A DNA stretch of 16,236 bases from Actinomycetales bacterium UBA1416. Its GTDB lineage: Bacteria; Actinomycetota; Actinomycetes; Actinomycetales; Actinomycetaceae. A program made the translations under genes and the position numbers. Location of the stretch: NCBI GenBank assembly GCA_002304945.1, contig DBPQ01000098.1, positions 1-16,236 on the forward strand, given 5' to 3'. Position 1 is the first letter of the stretch. Every line of letters starts with the position of its first letter. The notes under the pieces were generated by a model that had not been told where the DNA came from, ran no database searches, and saw only the letters and a program-made list of their open reading frames with translations. This document shows positions 13,107 to 16,236 of this stretch, in pieces.

Positions 13107-15607
13107 CCGATGAGATCGAAGACCGGCAGGACGAACAGGCGGCGGAGACCTCCCCCCGGAAGCGGCGTGTGAAGGCTGAGCCGCAGTTCTCGGCCACGGA
13201 CGCGGGCGAGCAGGTGCCTCAGCTGAGGCTGCCTGCCGCGGCCCTCCTCTTCCAGGCGCCAGACCTTTCGGCGGCGCCGCGCCGCGCCGAGAGGCCGGCC
13301 GACCGGCAGGCCGAGAAGGCTCCCGAGAAGTCCGCGGAGCAGTCGCAGCCCGAGGAGTCCGGTGAGGACGACTCCCGGCGCCGGCGCCGTGGTGGGCGTG
13401 GGCGGCGCAAGTCCGCGGAGCCCGAGCCGAAGCAGGAGACCGCGGCCCCCGAGGCGGGCGACTCGTCCACGCAGGCGCAGGAGCCCGAGGGGCAGCAGGG
13501 TGAGGAGGGGGACGACGACACGGGGTCGCGGCGTCGTCGCAGGCGCCGCCGCACGTCCGACGCCGAGCGGGCCCGTTCCGAGGTGACCTCTGTCGAGGGC
13601 TCGACCCGCCTCGAGGCCAAGAGGCAGCGGCGCCGCGAGGGGCGTGACGCCGGCCGGCGGCGACAGGTGATCACCGAGTCGGAGTTCCTGGCCCGCCGCG
13701 AGGCGGTGGACCGCAGCATGCTCGTGCGCGAGAAGGACGGCCTCAACCAGATCGCGGTGCTGGAGGACGGCATCCTCGTCGAGCACTACGTGGCGCGGCG
13801 CACCCAGACATCCATGGTGGGCAACGTCTACCTCGGGCGCGTGCAGAACGTGCTCCCCTCCATGGAGGCGGCGTTCATCGACCTCGGCAAGGGCCGGAAC
13901 GCCGTCCTGTACGCGGGCGAGGTCAACTGGGACGCCGCCGGCATGGAGGGCCAGCCGCGGCGGATCGAGCAGGCGCTCCACAGCGGGGACACGGTGCTCG
14001 TCCAGGTCACCAAGGACCCGATCGGCCACAAGGGCGCACGTCTGACCAGCCAGATCACACTTGCCGGGCGCCACCTCGTACTGGTCCCCTCCGGGGCGAT
14101 GACGGGCATCTCCCGAAAGCTCCCGGAGTCGGAGCGGGCGCGCCTGAAGAAGCTGCTCAAGGAGATCGTCCCCGAGTCGGCCGGCGTGATCGTCCGGACG
14201 GCCGCCGAGGGTGCCAGCGAGGAGCAGTTGCGGGACGACGTCGCTCGCCTCGTCCGTGCGTGGGAGGACATCCAGTCCAAGGCCTCCTCCGCCAAGAGCG
14301 CGCCGCTCCTCCTCAAGGGTGAACCCGAGCTTGCCGTCCGCGTCGTGCGGGACGTCTTCAACGAGGACTTCACCGAGCTGGTCGTCTCCGGGGACGAGGC
14401 GTGGCGCACGATCTCCAGGTACGTGAAGGAGCTGTCGCCCGACCTGGCCGGCCGGCTCCGGCACTGGGTGGAGACCCGCGACATCTTCTCCGAGTACCGC
14501 ATCGACGAGCAGCTCGCCAAGGGCATGGACCGCAAGGTCTGGCTGCCCTCCGGTGGGTCCCTCGTCATCGACCGCACCGAGGCGATGACGGTCATCGACG
14601 TGAACACGGGTCGCTTCACCGGCGCCGGCGGCACGCTGGAGGAGACCGTCACCAAGAACAACCTCGAGGCCGCCGAGGAGATCGTTCGCCAGCTCCGGCT
14701 GCGGGACATCGGCGGGATCATCGTGGTCGACTTCATCGACATGGTGCTCGAGTCCAACCGCGATCTCGTGCTGCGGCGGCTCGTGGAGTGCCTGGGCCGG
14801 GACCGCACCCGTCACCAGGTCGCCGAGGTGACCTCCCTCGGGCTCGTCCAGATGACGCGCAAGCGCGTCGGCCAGGGCCTCGTGGAGGCCTTCTCCGAGC
14901 CCTGCGAGCACTGCGGCGGTCGCGGCTTCATCGTGCACAGCCATCCCGTCGAGAAGGACGCGGGTGAGCCCGAGCCGGAGCAGCGCTCCTCGCGGCGGCG
15001 GGGGAGGGGCAGGCCGGAGCCGGAGGCGCCGGCCGTCGACCCGAACCGGAAGGTGGTGAAGGACGCGCTCGCGACCATCGCCGCCGCCGCGGCCTCCGCG
15101 CACGAGGTCCACGAGACGGTGCCCGACGACGTCGCCGAGGCGATCACCCAGGCGGCCACCGGCGTGGCCGAGGCGGTGTCCCAGGAGACCCCCGAGACGC
15201 CGGAGGCCACCGGGGAGGCGCAGCAGCCGCCGGAGACGGCATCCGAGGGGGACACCGACGCGGCTCCCGCGCCGGAGGCCTCCGGGAGCGCCCCCGCCCG
15301 GGCCCGCCGCGGCGGACGGCGACGGGTGGTCGCGACGCCCGAGACGGACACCTCCGACACCGGCATCATCACCCTTCCCACCCGCCAGGAGTCCTCCGGG
15401 GAGCCGGTGGTGCTGCCCCGGCGCGAGGAGGCCGACGGGGGCCGGGTGCTCGCTCCCGAGACCCTCGACACGCTCGTGTTCCCCGAGCACTCCGAGCCCG
15501 AGCGTCCGGCCCGCCGCCGGCCGCGGCGCGCCACGTCTGCGACGGTCGCCCCGGCCGGGGATCCCGGGGCGGACGACGAGCCGCCGGGTTCCCCGGAGCA
15601 GGGGTGA
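13103..15607 (+). CDS. rne: Ribonuclease E/G
   Basis: This is the main endoribonuclease for mRNA decay and rRNA processing, with the catalytic core in the middle as usual in actinobacteria. The 834 residues are arranged as a disordered, charged N-terminal arm (1-185, with arginine runs at 92-102 and 143-150), the core, and a disordered C-terminal arm (616-834). The S1 domain begins near 238 (GNVYLGRVQNVLPSMEAAFIDLG). Catalytic acidic residues are D499 (VIDVNTG) and D543 (VVDFIDM). The Zn-link is C601-x2-C604 (CEHCGGRG), which joins dimers in the tetramer. Both arms carry RRRGRG-type patches expected to bind RNA or partners. The GTG at 13103 is supported by GGAG at six bases. It is read divergently from cydA and is followed, after 158 bases, by rplU. 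Confidence 0.96.
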   Translation: MADEIEDRQDEQAAETSPRKRRVKAEPQFSATDAGEQVPQLRLPAAALLFQAPDLSAAPRRAERPADRQAEKAPEKSAEQSQPEESGEDDSRRRRRGGRGRRKSAEPEPKQETAAPEAGDSSTQAQEPEGQQGEEGDDDTGSRRRRRRRRTSDAERARSEVTSVEGSTRLEAKRQRRREGRDAGRRRQVITESEFLARREAVDRSMLVREKDGLNQIAVLEDGILVEHYVARRTQTSMVGNVYLGRVQNVLPSMEAAFIDLGKGRNAVLYAGEVNWDAAGMEGQPRRIEQALHSGDTVLVQVTKDPIGHKGARLTSQITLAGRHLVLVPSGAMTGISRKLPESERARLKKLLKEIVPESAGVIVRTAAEGASEEQLRDDVARLVRAWEDIQSKASSAKSAPLLLKGEPELAVRVVRDVFNEDFTELVVSGDEAWRTISRYVKELSPDLAGRLRHWVETRDIFSEYRIDEQLAKGMDRKVWLPSGGSLVIDRTEAMTVIDVNTGRFTGAGGTLEETVTKNNLEAAEEIVRQLRLRDIGGIIVVDFIDMVLESNRDLVLRRLVECLGRDRTRHQVAEVTSLGLVQMTRKRVGQGLVEAFSEPCEHCGGRGFIVHSHPVEKDAGEPEPEQRSSRRRGRGRPEPEAPAVDPNRKVVKDALATIAAAAASAHEVHETVPDDVAEAITQAATGVAEAVSQETPETPEATGEAQQPPETASEGDTDAAPAPEASGSAPARARRGGRRRVVATPETDTSDTGIITLPTRQESSGEPVVLPRREEADGGRVLAPETLDTLVFPEHSEPERPARRRPRRATSATVAPAGDPGADDEPPGSPEQG

Positions 15608-15614
15608 GGCATCC

Positions 15615-15636
15615 CACAGGGGGGACCGCCTCTGTG
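15615..15636 (+). terminator. Weak terminator-like hairpin after rne
   Basis: CACAGGGG pairs with CCTCTGTG around a GGACCG loop, an 8-base stem with one G-T wobble, starting 7 bases after the rne stop. There is no T tract behind it, so it may be a factor-dependent terminator or an mRNA 3' end stem rather than a true intrinsic terminator. Confidence 0.35.
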
Positions 15637-15649
15637 CCACCCCGGAGGT

Positions 15650-15678
15650 TTGCCCTGTGGTGCGCTTCGGCGTAATCT
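15650..15678 (+). promoter_or_regulatory. Promoter for rplU-rpmA
   Basis: TTGCCC (15650-15655) and TAATCT (15673-15678) are 17 bases apart, a good sigma-A-type arrangement for a GC-rich genome. The leader of about 80 bases contains two small hairpins, GGCGCG/CGCGCC (15687-15692, 15698-15703) and CCGGTCC with GGA-CCGG (15724-15740, one bulge). Their proximity to a ribosomal protein start could allow feedback control, but no known leader motif was recognised. Confidence 0.55.
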
Positions 15679-15765
15679 TGAACGTCGGCGCGTTCTGCGC
15701 GCCCCTCCATCGCGTGCGAATCCCCGGTCCTTCGGATCCGGCCGCGCGCTCCCGATTCGACAGAG

Positions 15766-16086
15766 ATGAGCAGCAACGTGGTCTACGCCATCGTCAAGGC
15801 CGGCGGCCGACAGGAGAAGGTGTCCGTCGGTGACATCGTCGTCGTCAACAAGGTCGAGGGTGAGGTCGGGTCGACTGTGGAGTTCACGCCGGTCATGCTC
15901 GTCGACGGTGAGACCGTGACCACGGGCGCGGACGACCTCGCCAAGGTCACGGTGACCGCGGAGATCCAGGGGTCCGCGAAGGGCCCGAAGATCATCATCC
16001 AGAAGTACAAGAACAAGACCGGGTACAAGAAGCGTCAGGGCCACCGGCAGTCGCTCACGCGCCTCAAGGTCACCGGAATCAAGTAG
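15766..16086 (+). CDS. rplU: 50S ribosomal protein L21
   Basis: L21 binds 23S rRNA in the large subunit. The sequence VYAIVKAGGRQEKVSVGDIVVVNKV at the start and KGPKIIIQKYKNKTGYKKRQGHRQ (77-100) near the end are diagnostic, and the end ITGIK-like VTGIK is typical. The ATG at 15766 gives 106 residues (MSSNVVYAIVK). An alternative GTG at 15778 would give 102 residues beginning MVYAIVK, which is the more usual actinobacterial N-terminus and is preceded by GAGATGAG as a possible ribosome binding site; the choice is open. rplU is followed after 37 bases by rpmA, the universal partner gene. Confidence 0.96.
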   Translation: MSSNVVYAIVKAGGRQEKVSVGDIVVVNKVEGEVGSTVEFTPVMLVDGETVTTGADDLAKVTVTAEIQGSAKGPKIIIQKYKNKTGYKKRQGHRQSLTRLKVTGIK

Positions 16087-16123
16087 TACGGCCGCAGGCC
16101 CGAGAACCAAGGAGAGAGACGAC

Positions 16124-16236
16124 ATGGCACACAAGAAGGGCGCCAGTTCCTCGCGCAACGGTCGTGACTCCAACGCCCAGCGCCTCGGCGTGAAGCGCTA
16201 CGGCGGCCAGGTCGTGAAGGCGGGGGAGATCCTCGT
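16124..16236 (+). CDS. rpmA: 50S ribosomal protein L27, N-terminal part (3' end outside window)
   Basis: The first 37 residues are present: MAHKKGASSSRNGRDSNAQ followed by RLGVKRYGGQVVKAGEIL, which match L27. The N-terminus begins directly with the mature AHKKG sequence, so there is no cleaved leader of the Firmicutes type. The L27 tail reaches toward the peptidyl transferase centre. A strong ribosome binding site AAGGAG (16109-16114) lies nine bases before the ATG. It is co-transcribed with rplU. Confidence 0.96.
   Translation, partial: MAHKKGASSSRNGRDSNAQRLGVKRYGGQVVKAGEIL

Noticed and set aside
12757..13197. N-terminal extension of CydA to an ATG at 13197
   Set aside because: The extension has no homology, crosses the promoter and the start of rne, and the GTG at 12756 has GGAAGG at six bases and gives the normal CydA N-terminus.
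13194..13720. Arginine- and acid-rich repeats in the N-terminal arm of RNase E as a possible repeat element
   Set aside because: They are irregular codon-level runs typical of disordered arms in actinobacterial RNase E, not a DNA repeat.
12857..15640. Long open frame antisense to rne, 927 codons
   Set aside because: It is a shadow from high-GC codon bias: low complexity, no domain, and it covers a certain rne gene on the other strand.

Overview
This is a very GC-rich stretch of actinobacterial chromosome, most likely from the order Micrococcales. The clues are GTG starts, GTGA/ATGA stop-start overlaps, the order recG-rsmD-coaD-coiled-coil gene-DUF177-rnc-mutM, an actinobacterial RNase E with long disordered arms, and ribosomal protein L21/L27 sequences of actinobacterial type. 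The genus cannot be named from the sequence alone. No mobile element, CRISPR array, tRNA or rRNA was found, and every gene looks intact apart from the two cut by the window edges.

Left block (1-5016, + strand): the 3' end of recG, then rsmD, coaD, a short SepIVA/DivIVA-like coiled-coil gene, a DUF177 (YceD-type) gene, rnc and mutM. These are housekeeping genes for DNA repair, rRNA modification and processing, CoA synthesis and septation, packed with 0-10 base gaps or overlaps. A DevR/DosR-like LuxR-type response regulator gene is attached to the end by a GTGA overlap. coaD and the response regulator gene each have a TAGGCT hexamer exactly 7 bases before the start codon, which suggests leaderless transcripts.

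Middle block (5036-12756, - strand): read in the direction of transcription, cydA, cydB, a strong hairpin terminator, cydD, cydC and a histidine kinase gene. This is a full cytochrome bd oxidase operon plus its ABC exporter for assembly, ending in a GAF-GAF-HisKA_3 kinase of DevS/DosT type. The kinase keeps the predicted proximal haem histidine (H102) and distal tyrosine (Y124), and has Gly where DosT has Gly. The kinase and regulator genes meet tail to tail with 19 bases between them.

The 346-base divergent region (12757-13102) separates cydA from rne. Upstream of cydA it holds a perfect GGGAC-N4-GTCCC palindrome, the core of the mycobacterial DosR box, inside a larger 9-base inverted repeat. 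The regulator has the same DNA-contact residues in its recognition helix as DosR. The most interesting reading of the window is therefore a self-contained gas-sensing circuit: haem kinase and DosR-like regulator acting on cytochrome bd, with the kinase gene carried in the cyd gene cluster.

Right block (12757-16236, + strand): an rne promoter with a structured leader of about 190 bases, rne (RNase E/G), then a separate promoter, rplU (L21) and the 5' end of rpmA (L27).
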